In this document: positions 37,545 to 46,300 of the stretch, piece by piece | Layout of the letters: each line of letters starts with the position of its first letter | Position numbering within the stretch: the first letter of the stretch is position 1 | Assembly: GCF_007641255.1 (NCBI RefSeq) | Contig: NZ_CP036259.1 | Coordinates: 2,294,001-2,358,000 of the forward strand | Length of the DNA stretch: 64,000 nt | Direction: 5' to 3' | Source of the DNA: Sporomusa termitida | GTDB lineage: Bacteria; Bacillota; Negativicutes; Sporomusales; Sporomusaceae | Notes under the pieces: model-generated | The model's input: only the letters and a program-made list of their open reading frames with translations | Told to the model about the DNA's origin: nothing | The model's database searches: none | Program-made: the position numbers and the translations under genes

Positions 37545-38762
37545 TTACTTAATAATAATCCGGTGATAATTCTTCTTGCCTTTACGAACCAGCAGGCTGT
37601 TATTTTCAAACAGGCCGGCGGCAAGCAGAAAATCCGGATCGGCAACCTTGGCATCGCCGACATAAAGCCCACCTTGCTGAATGAGTCTGCGGCCCTCACT
37701 TTTAGAAGGGATAATGCCGGTACTCACAAGCACATCCAGCAACTTAGCCCCGATTGTATCAGCCGTTACCGCCACCGTGGGGGCATTATCCAGTTTGCCG
37801 GCGCCGCCAAACAAGGCTTCCGCCGCCTGTTGCGCTTTCTCGGCTTCATATTGACCGTGAATCAGCTTAGTTACCTCAAAGGCCAGTGTTTTCTTGGCAA
37901 TATTAATTTCCTTGTCCTTAAGAGCGCCCAGCCGCCGGACCTCGGCCATCGGTAAAAAGGTAAGGAGTGCGAGACATTTTTCTACATCGGCGTCATCAAC
38001 GTTACGCCAGTACTGATAAAAATCATAGGGTGAGGTTTTCTCAGCATCCAGCCAGAGAGCTCCTTTTTCCGTCTTGCCCATCTTGCGCCCGTCACTGGTC
38101 GTCAGCAGGGTAAAAGTCAGGCCATAGGCCAGTTTGCCTTCCTTACGCCTGATAAGATCCGCCCCCGCCAGGATGTTGGACCACTGATCATCACCGCCCA
38201 TCTGCATAATACAGTCAAAGCGGCGGTTAAGCTCCAGGAAGTCATAGCCCTGCATTAACATATAATTAAACTCCAGGAAGGATAAGCCTTTATCCAGCCG
38301 CTGTTTAAAACACTCGGCAGTCAGCATGCGATTGACGGAAAAATGCACGCCAATATCCCGCAAAAACTGCACATAGTTGAGGGTTAACAACCATTCGGCG
38401 TTATTTGCCATTAAAGCCTTGTCATCAGAAAAATCGATAAACCGCTGCATCTGTTTTTTAAAGCGCTCACCGTTATGGGCAATCGTTTCCGTTGTCATCA
38501 TCTTCCGCATATCGGCTTTGCCGGAAGGATCTCCGACCATCGCCGTACCACCGCCGATCAGACAAATGGGACGGTGACCGGCCTGCTGCATATGGGCCAT
38601 CACCATCATGCCCAGGAAATGACCGACGTGCAGACTATCGGCCGTGGGGTCAAAGCCAATATAAAAGGTGATTTTTTCCTTGGCCAATAGTTCACCGATT
38701 TCTTCTTCATGGGTTAACTGCTGGATAAATCCCCGTTCTTTGAGTGTGTTTAGTACAGACAT
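37545..38762 (-). CDS. tyrS: Tyrosyl-tRNA synthetase
   Basis: Class I synthetase; 405 aa of the TyrRS-S4 form. The HIGH-like motif appears as HVGHFLGM after [11 protein letters not shown], and the KMSKS-like motif as GRKMGKTE. Specificity residues lie in the region LQGYDFLEL and [11 protein letters not shown]. The C-terminal S4 domain is [18 protein letters not shown] 38762 is preceded by AAGGAGGAG; the frame to 38780 is ignored. It is controlled by the T-box leader upstream. Confidence 0.98.
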   Translation of the reverse strand: MSVLNTLKERGFIQQLTHEEEIGELLAKEKITFYIGFDPTADSLHVGHFLGMMVMAHMQQAGHRPICLIGGGTAMVGDPSGKADMRKMMTTETIAHNGERFKKQMQRFIDFSDDKALMANNAEWLLTLNYVQFLRDIGVHFSVNRMLTAECFKQRLDKGLSFLEFNYMLMQGYDFLELNRRFDCIMQMGGDDQWSNILAGADLIRRKEGKLAYGLTFTLLTTSDGRKMGKTEKGALWLDAEKTSPYDFYQYWRNVDDADVEKCLALLTFLPMAEVRRLGALKDKEINIAKKTLAFEVTKLIHGQYEAEKAQQAAEALFGGAGKLDNAPTVAVTADTIGAKLLDVLVSTGIIPSKSEGRRLIQQGGLYVGDAKVADPDFLLAAGLFENNSLLVRKGKKNYHRIIIK

Positions 38763-38798
38763 TGCCAACTCCTCCTTCATTGCCCGGATTCATCCGGT

Positions 38799-39230
38799 AA
38801 AAATAAAAAACCGTCCCTGGTCAGGGACGGGGAACAACCCGTGGTACCACCCTTGTTGCTGAAATATCAGCCTCTCAAGCGAAGTTAAAAACTTCTATCA
38901 GGCCTTGTAACGGTGGCGTCCGGCCCAGCCTACTGCGAGCAGCTTGTCAGCCCTAATCCGGTGAATACTGACGGTCTATTTTCCGCAACCCTTAGTTGGC
39001 CGCAGTCAGCATACGTCCGGTATGCCGCCCGCGCCGCCTTGGTTTGCGAAGAATAGCCTCGCCATTATTCTGCCGTTTTAGAGCTGACAAGCTACTATCC
39101 ATGTTCAGCCTGCTGCTCATAGGTGTAATTTCAGCCGGTTCACCTGCCGGGTTCCACCATCCCCTGGCTCTCTGCGAGGCTCATTCAGCTTACTTTTCCC
39201 ATTCATCACATATTGCGCATATATTTTACT
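38799..39230 (-). promoter_or_regulatory. T-box riboswitch leader of tyrS
   Basis: About 430 nt from the mapped promoter to the terminator. The T-box AAGGGTGGTACCACGGG is at about 38838-38853 (minus). The terminator is CCGTCCCTG/CAGGGACGG followed by T6 at 38799-38830. The Stem I part holds the specifier loop candidate AAATTACACC; TAC is a tyrosine codon. A 153-bp palindromic element (38941-39093) lies between Stem I and the T-box region. Removing it would leave a leader of about 280 nt, a normal T-box length. Confidence 0.92.
38941..39093 (-). repeat. Palindromic intergenic element, copy 3 (inside the tyrS T-box)
   Basis: On the minus strand GCGAGG, AGGCGG, CATAC-CGGAC-GTATG, CAAC.AAG and GCGGAAAATAGACC follow in the same order and spacing as in copy 2 (length from GCGAGG to GACCG 91 versus 90 nt). 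Arms pair along about 45 nt, beginning AGCTTGTCAGC/GCTGACAAGCT. The hairpin change CATAT/ATATG to CATAC/GTATG is compensatory. Confidence 0.8.
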
Positions 39231-39236
39231 ATATAT

Positions 39237-39265
39237 ACTATACCCGAAGAAAACCGGGTTGTCAA
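39237..39265 (-). promoter_or_regulatory. SigA-type promoter of tyrS
   Basis: Minus strand: TTGACA (39260-39265), 17 nt, TATAGT (39237-39242), directly upstream of the T-box leader. Confidence 0.88.
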
Positions 39266-39335
39266 TTTTAGTCATCCAACCAATGTGCAAGGATCTATTT
39301 TAGCACTTTTTAAGCCGCATGCTAATTTTTTGTGG

Positions 39336-39341
39336 TATAAT
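39336..39341 (+). promoter_or_regulatory. Possible -10 box upstream of copy 2 and the PBP gene
   Basis: A perfect TATAAT on the plus strand, but no good -35 at 16-18 nt. If real, the transcript to the PBP gene would include repeat copy 2. A second possibility is TTGACT-15-TATAAA at about 39554-39580. Confidence 0.3.
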
Positions 39342-39360
39342 GATTAGCGAATCAAATCCT

Positions 39361-39520
39361 GGTACCGTGCGTCACTTAGAATTTGCGATTAGAGTGCGAG
39401 GATTTTTTTGTCCTGCGAGGCGGAGAAGCCGCGCATATCGGACATATGCAAGGCGCCGACAACGAAGCAGGGCGGAAAAAGACCGCAATCTAAGCCAAAT
39501 TTTTAGGTGACGCACGGTAC
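39361..39520 (+). repeat. Palindromic intergenic element, copy 2
   Basis: 160 bp between the tyrS promoter and the PBP gene. The outer arm GTACCGTGCGTCAC (14 nt) is repeated perfectly in inverted form. The arms continue as TTAGAATTTG / CAAATTTTTAG and further in. The core (39415-39492) is close to that of copy 1. Immediately outside it another TAGTACCGTG occurs, a partial echo of the arm. Confidence 0.9.
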
Positions 39521-39603
39521 TAGTACCGTGACCGGTTTGAAAATTCAGGTTAGATTGACTGCACTACATTGAACTTATAAAGAATTTGTAAGGGGAGAAA
39601 GCC

Positions 39604-41784
39604 ATGCAAGATAAAGACCATAAAAGCAAAGAAACCAACCGGCGCAAACCCAGGAAAGCCACACGCACAATTACAGTGCTGGCGGTTGTTGTCTTCCTGG
39701 TTATGCTGACCGGCGCCGGCCTGGGTTTTTTAACAGCCAGTATCCATACCATGCCCACTTTGCAAGGAGAAATACGTCCGGCTGTTTCATCACAGATTTT
39801 TGATGCCAACGGCAAACTGATAACGACAATCCATTCCGTGGAAAACCGGTTACCTGTATCACTCAATAAAATCCCTAAACACTTGCAAAATGCATTTATT
39901 TCGGCCGAGGACACCCGTTTTTATCAGCACAGCGGTGTTGATCCCCGGGGGATCTTGCGGGCAGTCTGGTCCAACCTCGCTGACAGAGGTATATCTGAAG
40001 GCGGCAGTACAATCACCCAGCAGCTAGCCAGAAATGCCCTGCTTTCACAGGAACAGACAATTAAGCGTAAAATCCAGGAAGCATTTTTGTCTTTGCAGAT
40101 CGAACGCCAGTACAGCAAAAATGAGATATTAGAGATGTATATGAACCAAATTTATTTTGGTCAGGGGGCTTATGGGGTCCAAACCGCTGCGCAGATATAT
40201 TTTGGCAAAAATGTTGAGGATCTGAATTTAGCCGAATGTGCAATGATTGCCGGGATCCCCAAAAGCCCTAACTATTATTCTCCCGCCAGCAATATGAAAG
40301 CCGCCAAAGAACGCCAGTCGATTGTACTCGACCAAATGGTTAAATATGGCTATATTGACGCAGCAACCGCGGCTAAAGCCCGAGCCACGGAGATTAAGCT
40401 GGCTACCCGTTCGGTTGCCAACATGTCAACTGCTTCCTATTTTACTGATTATATTATGCAGCAGCTCATTGATAAATATGGGGCTGACGCCGTTTATAAA
40501 GACGGCCTTAAGGTATATACAACCCTTGACCTGGAAATGCAGGCTGCTGCTGAGCAGGCCATGAACCAACTCCCTACCAAACGTACCGAAAACGGTATCA
40601 AACAGCCGCAGGGAGCCTTAGTGGCAATCGAGCCCCAGACCGGCCATATTAAAGCCATGGTCGGCGGGCGCGGCAATGACCAGTTTAACCGGGCGGTCTT
40701 AGCGGAACGCCAGCCTGGTTCTGCCTTTAAGCCCTTTGTGTATTTAGCAGCGATTGAAAGCGGTCTTACCACCGCCAGCATTATTGATGACAGTCCAATC
40801 AGCTTCGGCAGCTGGTCGCCGGTGAACTATGACCGAAAATTTCGCGGTCCTGTAACCCTGCGGTCCGCCCTGGAACAATCGCTCAATATTGTAACAGTAA
40901 AACTGGCACAACAAACAGGGATTGATAAAGCCTTATATTATGCGCAACAAATGGGTATTTCCACCCTGGTATTAAAAGGCAATACCAATGACCGCAATCT
41001 GGCTATGTCGCTCGGCGGTCTTACCCGTGGTGTTACGCCCCTGGAAATTACCAGTGCCTATGGCGTATTGGCCAATAATGGTATCCGGGTTGAACCGACA
41101 GCCATTATCAAAATTGTCGATCGCACTGGCAAAGTAATCGAACAGTCCACACCGAAAGAGAAAGTTGTTATCAATGAGCGCAGTGCCTATCTTCTTACCG
41201 ATATGCTGCGGGGAGTAATGACCAGCGGCACAGGCACCGGTGCTTACTTTGGGCGGCCTGCCGCCGGGAAGACCGGCACGACCAGTGACTATAAAGATGC
41301 CTGGTTTGTGGGCTTTACCCCGGACTTAGTCGCCGCAGTCTGGATGGGTTGCGACAGTCCGGAATATTTAGGCGGTGTTACCGGCGGCACCATTCCTGCC
41401 AATATCTGGCGAAGTTTTATGCGTGATGTGGCTGCTAAGTATGTTGCCCGTGATTTCGTAAGGCCGGCGGGCATCGTCTCGGCCCGCATATCAGTCAAAG
41501 ATGGCTTACTGCTTACTGATCCAACCAATCCGGATGGCCGCAATGAGATTTTTGTTGAAGGGACTCAGCCTAACAAGCTTTCAACAGCAACCGTAACCAA
41601 AGATGCTACGGACAATAAAGACGGCAAAGACAGCAACCCTGATGCCGGCGGCAGCAGCGGGGAGCCTGGCAGCGATGAGAAAGTACCGCCGCCGCCACCG
41701 CCGGTAAAGAGCGATACCAGTCCATTATCCCCCCTGGCACCGCCGCCCCCTCCTAAACCCAACGCACCGATAAAAAAGAATTAG
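39604..41784 (+). CDS. Class A penicillin-binding protein (PBP1A family)
   Basis: 726 aa, bifunctional peptidoglycan synthase. A short basic cytoplasmic tail, one helix (about residues 22-45), then a GT51 glycosyltransferase with EDTRFYQHSG, GGSTITQQLARN and EMYMNQIYFGQGAYGV. The transpeptidase follows, with SAFK (RQPGSAFKPF), SLN (EQSLNIVTVK) and KTGT (AAGKTGTTSD). The tail is low-complexity, Pro/Lys/Asp-rich. ATG 39604 follows AAGGGGAGA. It is plus-strand and stands alone, with a terminator downstream. Confidence 0.96.
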   Translation: MQDKDHKSKETNRRKPRKATRTITVLAVVVFLVMLTGAGLGFLTASIHTMPTLQGEIRPAVSSQIFDANGKLITTIHSVENRLPVSLNKIPKHLQNAFISAEDTRFYQHSGVDPRGILRAVWSNLADRGISEGGSTITQQLARNALLSQEQTIKRKIQEAFLSLQIERQYSKNEILEMYMNQIYFGQGAYGVQTAAQIYFGKNVEDLNLAECAMIAGIPKSPNYYSPASNMKAAKERQSIVLDQMVKYGYIDAATAAKARATEIKLATRSVANMSTASYFTDYIMQQLIDKYGADAVYKDGLKVYTTLDLEMQAAAEQAMNQLPTKRTENGIKQPQGALVAIEPQTGHIKAMVGGRGNDQFNRAVLAERQPGSAFKPFVYLAAIESGLTTASIIDDSPISFGSWSPVNYDRKFRGPVTLRSALEQSLNIVTVKLAQQTGIDKALYYAQQMGISTLVLKGNTNDRNLAMSLGGLTRGVTPLEITSAYGVLANNGIRVEPTAIIKIVDRTGKVIEQSTPKEKVVINERSAYLLTDMLRGVMTSGTGTGAYFGRPAAGKTGTTSDYKDAWFVGFTPDLVAAVWMGCDSPEYLGGVTGGTIPANIWRSFMRDVAAKYVARDFVRPAGIVSARISVKDGLLLTDPTNPDGRNEIFVEGTQPNKLSTATVTKDATDNKDGKDSNPDAGGSSGEPGSDEKVPPPPPPVKSDTSPLSPLAPPPPPKPNAPIKKN

Positions 41785-41787
41785 TTC

Positions 41788-41826
41788 GCAAAAAAAAACA
41801 CGCGTAAATTTTACGCGTGTTTTTTT
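41788..41826 (+). terminator. Bidirectional terminator after the PBP gene
   Basis: AAACACGCGTAAA/TTTACGCGTGTTT with A and T runs on both sides; serves the PBP gene and the tiny minus-strand ORF at 41855-41983. Confidence 0.88.
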
Positions 41827-41854
41827 CCTCTGTTGCATATACATTTAATAGAGG

Positions 41855-41983
41855 TTAGCAACTGCTAATTCCTTTGTCGTTGTCACAAAAACAAAGAAGT
41901 AAAATAATAATTATTATAATAATGATCCAGCTACCGCCAAACCCACCACCAAAACCTCCGCAACCGCCAAACCCACGTGCCAT
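41855..41983 (-). CDS. Tiny Gly-rich/poly-Ile membrane peptide 1
   Basis: 42 aa: MARGFGGCGGFGGGFGG, then a run of eight Ile and several Leu (one hydrophobic segment), then a short tail with CFCDND. GGAGG is 7-8 nt before ATG 41983. The layout (Gly/Phe-rich N-terminus plus one helix) resembles the small YjcZ-type sporulation peptides. It is too short for most gene finders. The similar peptide 100 nt upstream (42097-42198) supports it being real. Function unknown. Confidence 0.7.
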   Translation of the reverse strand: MARGFGGCGGFGGGFGGSWIIIIIIIILLLCFCDNDKGISSC

Positions 41984-42096
41984 TATATTTCCTCCTCCCA
42001 ATCTCCTGAAAATTTCTTTCTGTTCTTACCCTTAATATCTGAACCCTGTTTTTGGGGGTCACACGCTATTGCAGTGTGTTCCTCTGTAAGTAATGC

Positions 42097-42198
42097 TTAT
42101 AGTGAAGTATCATCACTATCGAAAAAGAACAGTAACAGGATAATGATGATAATCCAGATACCACTGAAGCCATTGCGGCCAAATCCACCACGAGACAT
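42097..42198 (-). CDS. Tiny Gly-rich/poly-Ile membrane peptide 2
   Basis: 33 aa: MSRGGFGRNGFSGIW, then IIIIILLLFF, ending in DSDDTSL. GGAGGAGG precedes ATG 42198 by 8 nt. A paralogue of the neighbouring 42-aa peptide in arrangement (Gly/Phe block, Trp, Ile/Leu block, Asp-rich tail). Possible YjcZ-like sporulation or coat-associated peptide; no homologue can be named from sequence alone. Confidence 0.7.
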   Translation of the reverse strand: MSRGGFGRNGFSGIWIIIIILLLFFFDSDDTSL

Positions 42199-42313
42199 TA
42201 ACACTACCTCCTCCTTAATCGTCTATTAACGAGGGCGAAGTACCGCCCGCCCTTCTACTTCAATATATACAGTTCGTGTAGGAAGTGTTACTGACCTCAA
42301 CTGGCATTTAGCG

Positions 42314-42703
42314 CTAATTTTTATTTGTTTCAAATAGTCTTCTGATTTGTTTAGGGGCATCGGTTGCCACCTTCACCGACTGCATGGTGCTATTAATTAC
42401 GTCGGTAACATTTCTAATTTTGTCTACCGTGGAAGTCATGGAGTCAATCCGCCTGTCCATAGAAAAGTTTTCCGAGGCCAGTGTTAATAGAATGACCATC
42501 AACTGAATGTTGAAGCTGGGGTTTTCCATTACTTTTCTAAAGAACGCAGCCGGTCCACGGGCAGCCGCTGTTTTTTTGGGTATTGTTGCCGGCAGGTTCT
42601 CCGGTTGTTCTGTAACATCCTGAGGCCCGGCTTGTTGCTCTTCTGCTTTAGCTGCTTTGCCTGCAGTAACGCCTGGATTCCGTGGATATTTCCGCACGCG
42701 CAT
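42314..42703 (-). CDS. Hypothetical protein with basic/Ala-Glu-rich N-terminus
   Basis: 129 aa, unrecognised. A basic start (MRVRKYPRNP), a flexible Ala/Gln/Glu/Pro-rich linker to about residue 55, then a conserved-looking hydrophobic or amphipathic segment FNIQLMVILLTLASENFSMD. A helical tail follows (DSMTSTVDKIRNVTDVINSTMQSVK). ATG 42703 has GGGTGGG upstream; the frame from 42826 is unlikely. It may bind the membrane through the segment near residue 75. Divergent from the YbaB pair. Confidence 0.6.
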   Translation of the reverse strand: MRVRKYPRNPGVTAGKAAKAEEQQAGPQDVTEQPENLPATIPKKTAAARGPAAFFRKVMENPSFNIQLMVILLTLASENFSMDRRIDSMTSTVDKIRNVTDVINSTMQSVKVATDAPKQIRRLFETNKN

Positions 42704-42928
42704 ATTCCCACCCACCCTCACATTGAACTTTTTTCTAATCCAATATATGAAAGATAAGAGTATTTGGTCTCTAAAAAAGTTTGGACACTCACAAAAAATG
42801 CGTAATTGAATAAATTGGATAAACAAAATACCTTATAAGCGAGAGCTTACTCCACTATTGCACCCGGAATTGGCAGTTAAATTAGTGGCAGTCAGCTATC
42901 GGATAAAAACAGAGGAGGTGCATAACCA

Positions 42929-43249
42929 ATGTTTGAACAATTTGGCAATATCATGGAAATGGTTAAAAAAGTTCAGAGTAATGTTGATAATGTTCAGGAA
43001 CAACTGAAACAAGAACGAATAGAGGTATCAAGTGGCGATGTTGTGAAAATTCTTGTAAACGGTCAGCAGGAGCTTATCTCTATCCAGTTGAATGCAAAAT
43101 ATCTTATGGCCGATAATACAGCCCTGTTACAGGACTTATTAACAGCTACCATTAATAACGCCTTGGCCAAATCACGCGAACTAAATCAGGAAGCAATGAG
43201 TAAGCTGGCCACAGATTTAAACCTGCCCAAAATTCCTGGCATATTTTAA
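42929..43249 (+). CDS. YbaB/EbfC-family nucleoid-associated-like protein
   Basis: 106 aa with the family layout: an N-terminal helix (FGNIMEMVKKVQSNVDNVQEQL), a beta region ERIEVSSGDVVKILVNGQQELISIQL, then LLQDLLTATINNALAKSRELNQEAMSKLA, ending KIPGIF. YbaB binds DNA and usually sits between dnaX and recR. Here the gene is elsewhere, so this is probably a paralogue. GGAGGTG stands 8 nt before the ATG. It is followed 12 nt later by a Gly/Pro-rich gene. Confidence 0.85.
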   Translation: MFEQFGNIMEMVKKVQSNVDNVQEQLKQERIEVSSGDVVKILVNGQQELISIQLNAKYLMADNTALLQDLLTATINNALAKSRELNQEAMSKLATDLNLPKIPGIF

Positions 43250-43261
43250 GGAGGAGGTACT

Positions 43262-43870
43262 ATGCCGAACGATACCGATAATCCAGGATCTTCATCGCTA
43301 TTAGGTTCAATAACCCGGATGCTGGACGCTAATAGTAGTGCCGGGGCCGGTTCTGACAATTTAATTACAGTGTTGGCACTACTATGTTTATTCTCTATTG
43401 TTAATAAAAATAATAATGCCATCAGCCAGCCAGGCCTAAATCAACCGGCAGCTAATAGCAATCCGCTCCATAAACTACTGGGTGAATTGACAAAGGGCGG
43501 TGACGGGGGCGGTGGCGGTATCGGCGGCAGCGGTTTCTCGCCCGATACATTAATGTCACTATTACCGTTATTAAACAGCCCGCAGCTTAAATCCAAACTA
43601 AACCCCGGCACAATCAGCACCGTTCTCGGCTTGTTAAACAATCTGGGCGGCCTTGGCGGCCCGGCTCAAGACAAACCCAAAGCAGAGCCCAAGCCCGAGC
43701 CACAAAAACAACCCCGCGAATCTGAGCCTGCTCCCCCGGCGCCGGTTGCCGATCCGCAGTCGGTACCAGCACTTAAGCAGCAGCCAATACCCGCCCAGGA
43801 GGCAGAAGAGCCTGATGATCCGGACAGTAAAAATTTTGGCCGTTATTTAAACTGGAAAAACAACTTTTGA
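43262..43870 (+). CDS. Hypothetical Gly/Pro-rich protein
   Basis: 202 aa. A hydrophobic stretch LITVLALLCLFSIVNK (about residues 39-54) is followed by poly-Gly (GGDGGGGGIGGSGF). Then come leucine-rich repeats of the type LMSLLPLLNSPQLKSKLNPG and VLGLLNNLGGLGG, a Pro/Glu/Lys-rich linker (residues 140-185) and a conserved-looking end FGRYLNWKNNF. ATG 43262 has AAGGAGGAGG. It pairs with the YbaB paralogue. Function not known. Confidence 0.7.
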   Translation: MPNDTDNPGSSSLLGSITRMLDANSSAGAGSDNLITVLALLCLFSIVNKNNNAISQPGLNQPAANSNPLHKLLGELTKGGDGGGGGIGGSGFSPDTLMSLLPLLNSPQLKSKLNPGTISTVLGLLNNLGGLGGPAQDKPKAEPKPEPQKQPRESEPAPPAPVADPQSVPALKQQPIPAQEAEEPDDPDSKNFGRYLNWKNNF

Positions 43871-43876
43871 AAATAA

Positions 43877-43912
43877 CAAAACCGGGGGTATTAACCCCCG
43901 GTTTTGTTATTT
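43877..43912. terminator. Bidirectional terminator between the Gly/Pro-rich gene and mutS2
   Basis: AAAACCGGGGG-TATTAA-CCCCCGGTTTT, flanked by T-rich sequence on both sides; convergent genes share it. Confidence 0.9.
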
Positions 43913-43919
43913 TTCTATA

Positions 43920-46280
43920 TTAAATCAGTTTAGCAATCGTAGCGCCTGTGCCGCCTTCGTTAAGTTCCGCAATCTGGATACTTTTTATATGGGGGTGATT
44001 TTTCAGGTATGCCCCCACGCCTTTGCGCAAAGCCCCTGTCCCTTTGCCATGAATGATGAGCACCTCCGTTAAGCCTGACAGGATGGCATCATCAATATAT
44101 TTATCGAGTACGTTTTCAGCCTCCTCAATGCTCATACCGCGAATATCAATTTGCCGGGCTGCGTTTGCAGCCCTGGGCATAAGGCTGCGTTTGGCAGCAG
44201 CCGGCCCCGGCGCTTTAACCGGTTCGGCCAGCACCCGGCAGGCTGATACCGGCACAGTAAATTTTAAAACACCAAGTTGTACCGTTACATCAGCGCCGCT
44301 TACTGCCAGCACTTCGCCTTTCTGTTTTAATGTTGCAACATAGACATTCATTCCCGGCGTTACCATCGCCGCCGATAATGCAGGCAGATCAGTCCGGTCC
44401 TCGACGGCAAACTGGTTAATCTCCGCACTGCTGGCCTTAAGCTTCCGTCGGCCAGTTTCAATGGCATTCTGCCGTTCCCGGCCGCTGCGCTCAGAAAACT
44501 GCTCCTTCAGTTCGGCAATTACTTCTTCCGCCGTCCGCCTGGCCTGGCGGATAACGCCGGCCGCTTCTTCCTGGGCCTTGGCTAACACTGCCGCCTTTTT
44601 TTCGGTAAGATTATTCTCTTTAGCAGCTAGTTTTTCTTTTGTTTTATTCAATTCCTGTTCCAGACGTTTTACTTCATCTAAACGGACGGTAAACAATTTC
44701 TTTTGTTCTTCCAGGGCCTGCAGCACGGTTTCAAAATCGGCGTGCTCTTTATTAATTAATTCCCTGGCGCGGGCAATAATTTCGGTCTCAAGCCCGAGAC
44801 GGCGGCTAATTGCAAAGGCGTTACTGCTGCCAGGTATGCCGATCAGCAGCCGGTATGTGGGAGATAGGGTTTGTATGTCAAATTCTACACTGGCATTTTC
44901 AATTCCCGGTCTGGTGTAAGCAAAGGTTTTTAATTCACTATAATGTGTAGTCGCAATGGTTTTGGCCCCAAGTGTATGAATATATTCAAGGATTGCCATC
45001 GCCAGGGCCGCCCCTTCACTGGGGTCGGTACCGGCACCAATCTCATCAATAAGCACCAAATCGTTGGCCGATATTTTCTTTAGTATGTTAACCAAATTGG
45101 TCATATGGCCGGAGAAGGTACTCAAACTCTGTTCAATACTCTGCTCATCACCAATATCGGCAAAGATATTGCCAATCACCGGCATCTCCGAATCAGGCGC
45201 CGCCGGTACAAATAAACCGGCCTGGGTCATAAGGGCAAACAAGCCTACTGTTTTCAGGGTTACGGTTTTGCCGCCTGTGTTCGGTCCGGTAATAAGCAAG
45301 GTCGTAAAGTGCCGGCCAAGGTGGACATCAATGGGTACCACCTGTTCAGCAGCGATCAGCGGATGACGCGCCTGCACCAGCTTAATATATCCTTGATGGT
45401 TAATCACCGGTTCAATGGCCTGCATGTCAATACTCAGTTTCGCTTTGGCAAAAATAAAATCCAGCCGGGCTAAAACTGCAAGGTTAGCGGCAATGGCTGC
45501 CGCCACTTTGGCAATATGACCGGCTGCCACTGTTAAAATCCGTTCAATCTCGCTTTTTTCGGCAGCCATCAGCTGTTTTATATCATTGTTCAAATGGACA
45601 ATGGCAATGGGTTCAATAAACAAGGTGGCACCACTGGCTGACTGGTCATGCACGATACCGGGAAAATTGCTGCGGAATTCCTGTTTTATCGGGATAACAT
45701 ACCGATCGCCGCGCATCGTGACTAACGCATCCTGAAAAAACTTCTGGTATTCACCTGACCGCAGAATACTATCCAGTCTTTCTTTTACCCGGCCCTGGGC
45801 CTGCTTTATCTCCCGGCGAAGCTTTAAAAGCTCGCTGCTGGCATCATCCCTGATTTGGCCTTGTTCGGTTACTGTTGCCTCTATCATTGTTTCAATATTT
45901 CTTAAGACCGTTATTTGGCCGGCGATCGAGTTTAGCAGCGGCGTTGCTACAGGCAGGTCGCCGAAAAAATTTTTCATACGCCTGGCCGCATACAGGGTAC
46001 TGCCGATTGCCAATAATTCATGGGGTTCCAAAACAGCTCCAAGCTCCGCTCTTTTTATTGCCGCCCGCACATCGCGGATTCCTCCGAGCGGCACAGTGGG
46101 GATATTGTTCAGCAGCTCGCGGGCTTCGGCGGTTTCCGCCAGACGCCTTGCGACCGTATCGGCCTCACTCACAGGCACCAGACTCTCCGCCAGCTCCCGG
46201 CCCATAATTGAGCCGGTGCGTTCGGCCAGCATGTTCCGGATTTTATTATATTCCAACGTCGTTAACACGGATGCTTCCAT
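43920..46280 (-). CDS. mutS2: Endonuclease MutS2
   Basis: 786 aa. The ATPase core has Walker A ITGPNTGGKTV (about residues 331-341), Walker B LVLIDEIGAGTDPSEG and the signature IGDEQSIEQSLSTFSGH. A coiled-coil follows (about residues 515-620). The C-terminal Smr nuclease domain (from DIRGMSIEEAE) ends LIIHGKGTGALRKG. The N-terminal mismatch-recognition domain of MutS1 is absent. MutS2 is known for suppressing recombination and rescuing collided ribosomes. ATG 46280 has AGAGGAG; it follows U32 by 20 nt. Confidence 0.97.
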   Translation of the reverse strand: MEASVLTTLEYNKIRNMLAERTGSIMGRELAESLVPVSEADTVARRLAETAEARELLNNIPTVPLGGIRDVRAAIKRAELGAVLEPHELLAIGSTLYAARRMKNFFGDLPVATPLLNSIAGQITVLRNIETMIEATVTEQGQIRDDASSELLKLRREIKQAQGRVKERLDSILRSGEYQKFFQDALVTMRGDRYVIPIKQEFRSNFPGIVHDQSASGATLFIEPIAIVHLNNDIKQLMAAEKSEIERILTVAAGHIAKVAAAIAANLAVLARLDFIFAKAKLSIDMQAIEPVINHQGYIKLVQARHPLIAAEQVVPIDVHLGRHFTTLLITGPNTGGKTVTLKTVGLFALMTQAGLFVPAAPDSEMPVIGNIFADIGDEQSIEQSLSTFSGHMTNLVNILKKISANDLVLIDEIGAGTDPSEGAALAMAILEYIHTLGAKTIATTHYSELKTFAYTRPGIENASVEFDIQTLSPTYRLLIGIPGSSNAFAISRRLGLETEIIARARELINKEHADFETVLQALEEQKKLFTVRLDEVKRLEQELNKTKEKLAAKENNLTEKKAAVLAKAQEEAAGVIRQARRTAEEVIAELKEQFSERSGRERQNAIETGRRKLKASSAEINQFAVEDRTDLPALSAAMVTPGMNVYVATLKQKGEVLAVSGADVTVQLGVLKFTVPVSACRVLAEPVKAPGPAAAKRSLMPRAANAARQIDIRGMSIEEAENVLDKYIDDAILSGLTEVLIIHGKGTGALRKGVGAYLKNHPHIKSIQIAELNEGGTGATIAKLI

Positions 46281-46300
46281 GTAAATTCTCCTCTAACTTC

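Noticed and set aside
38996-39271. Plus-strand ORF of 91 codons
   Set aside because: Antisense to the tyrS T-box leader and its promoter.
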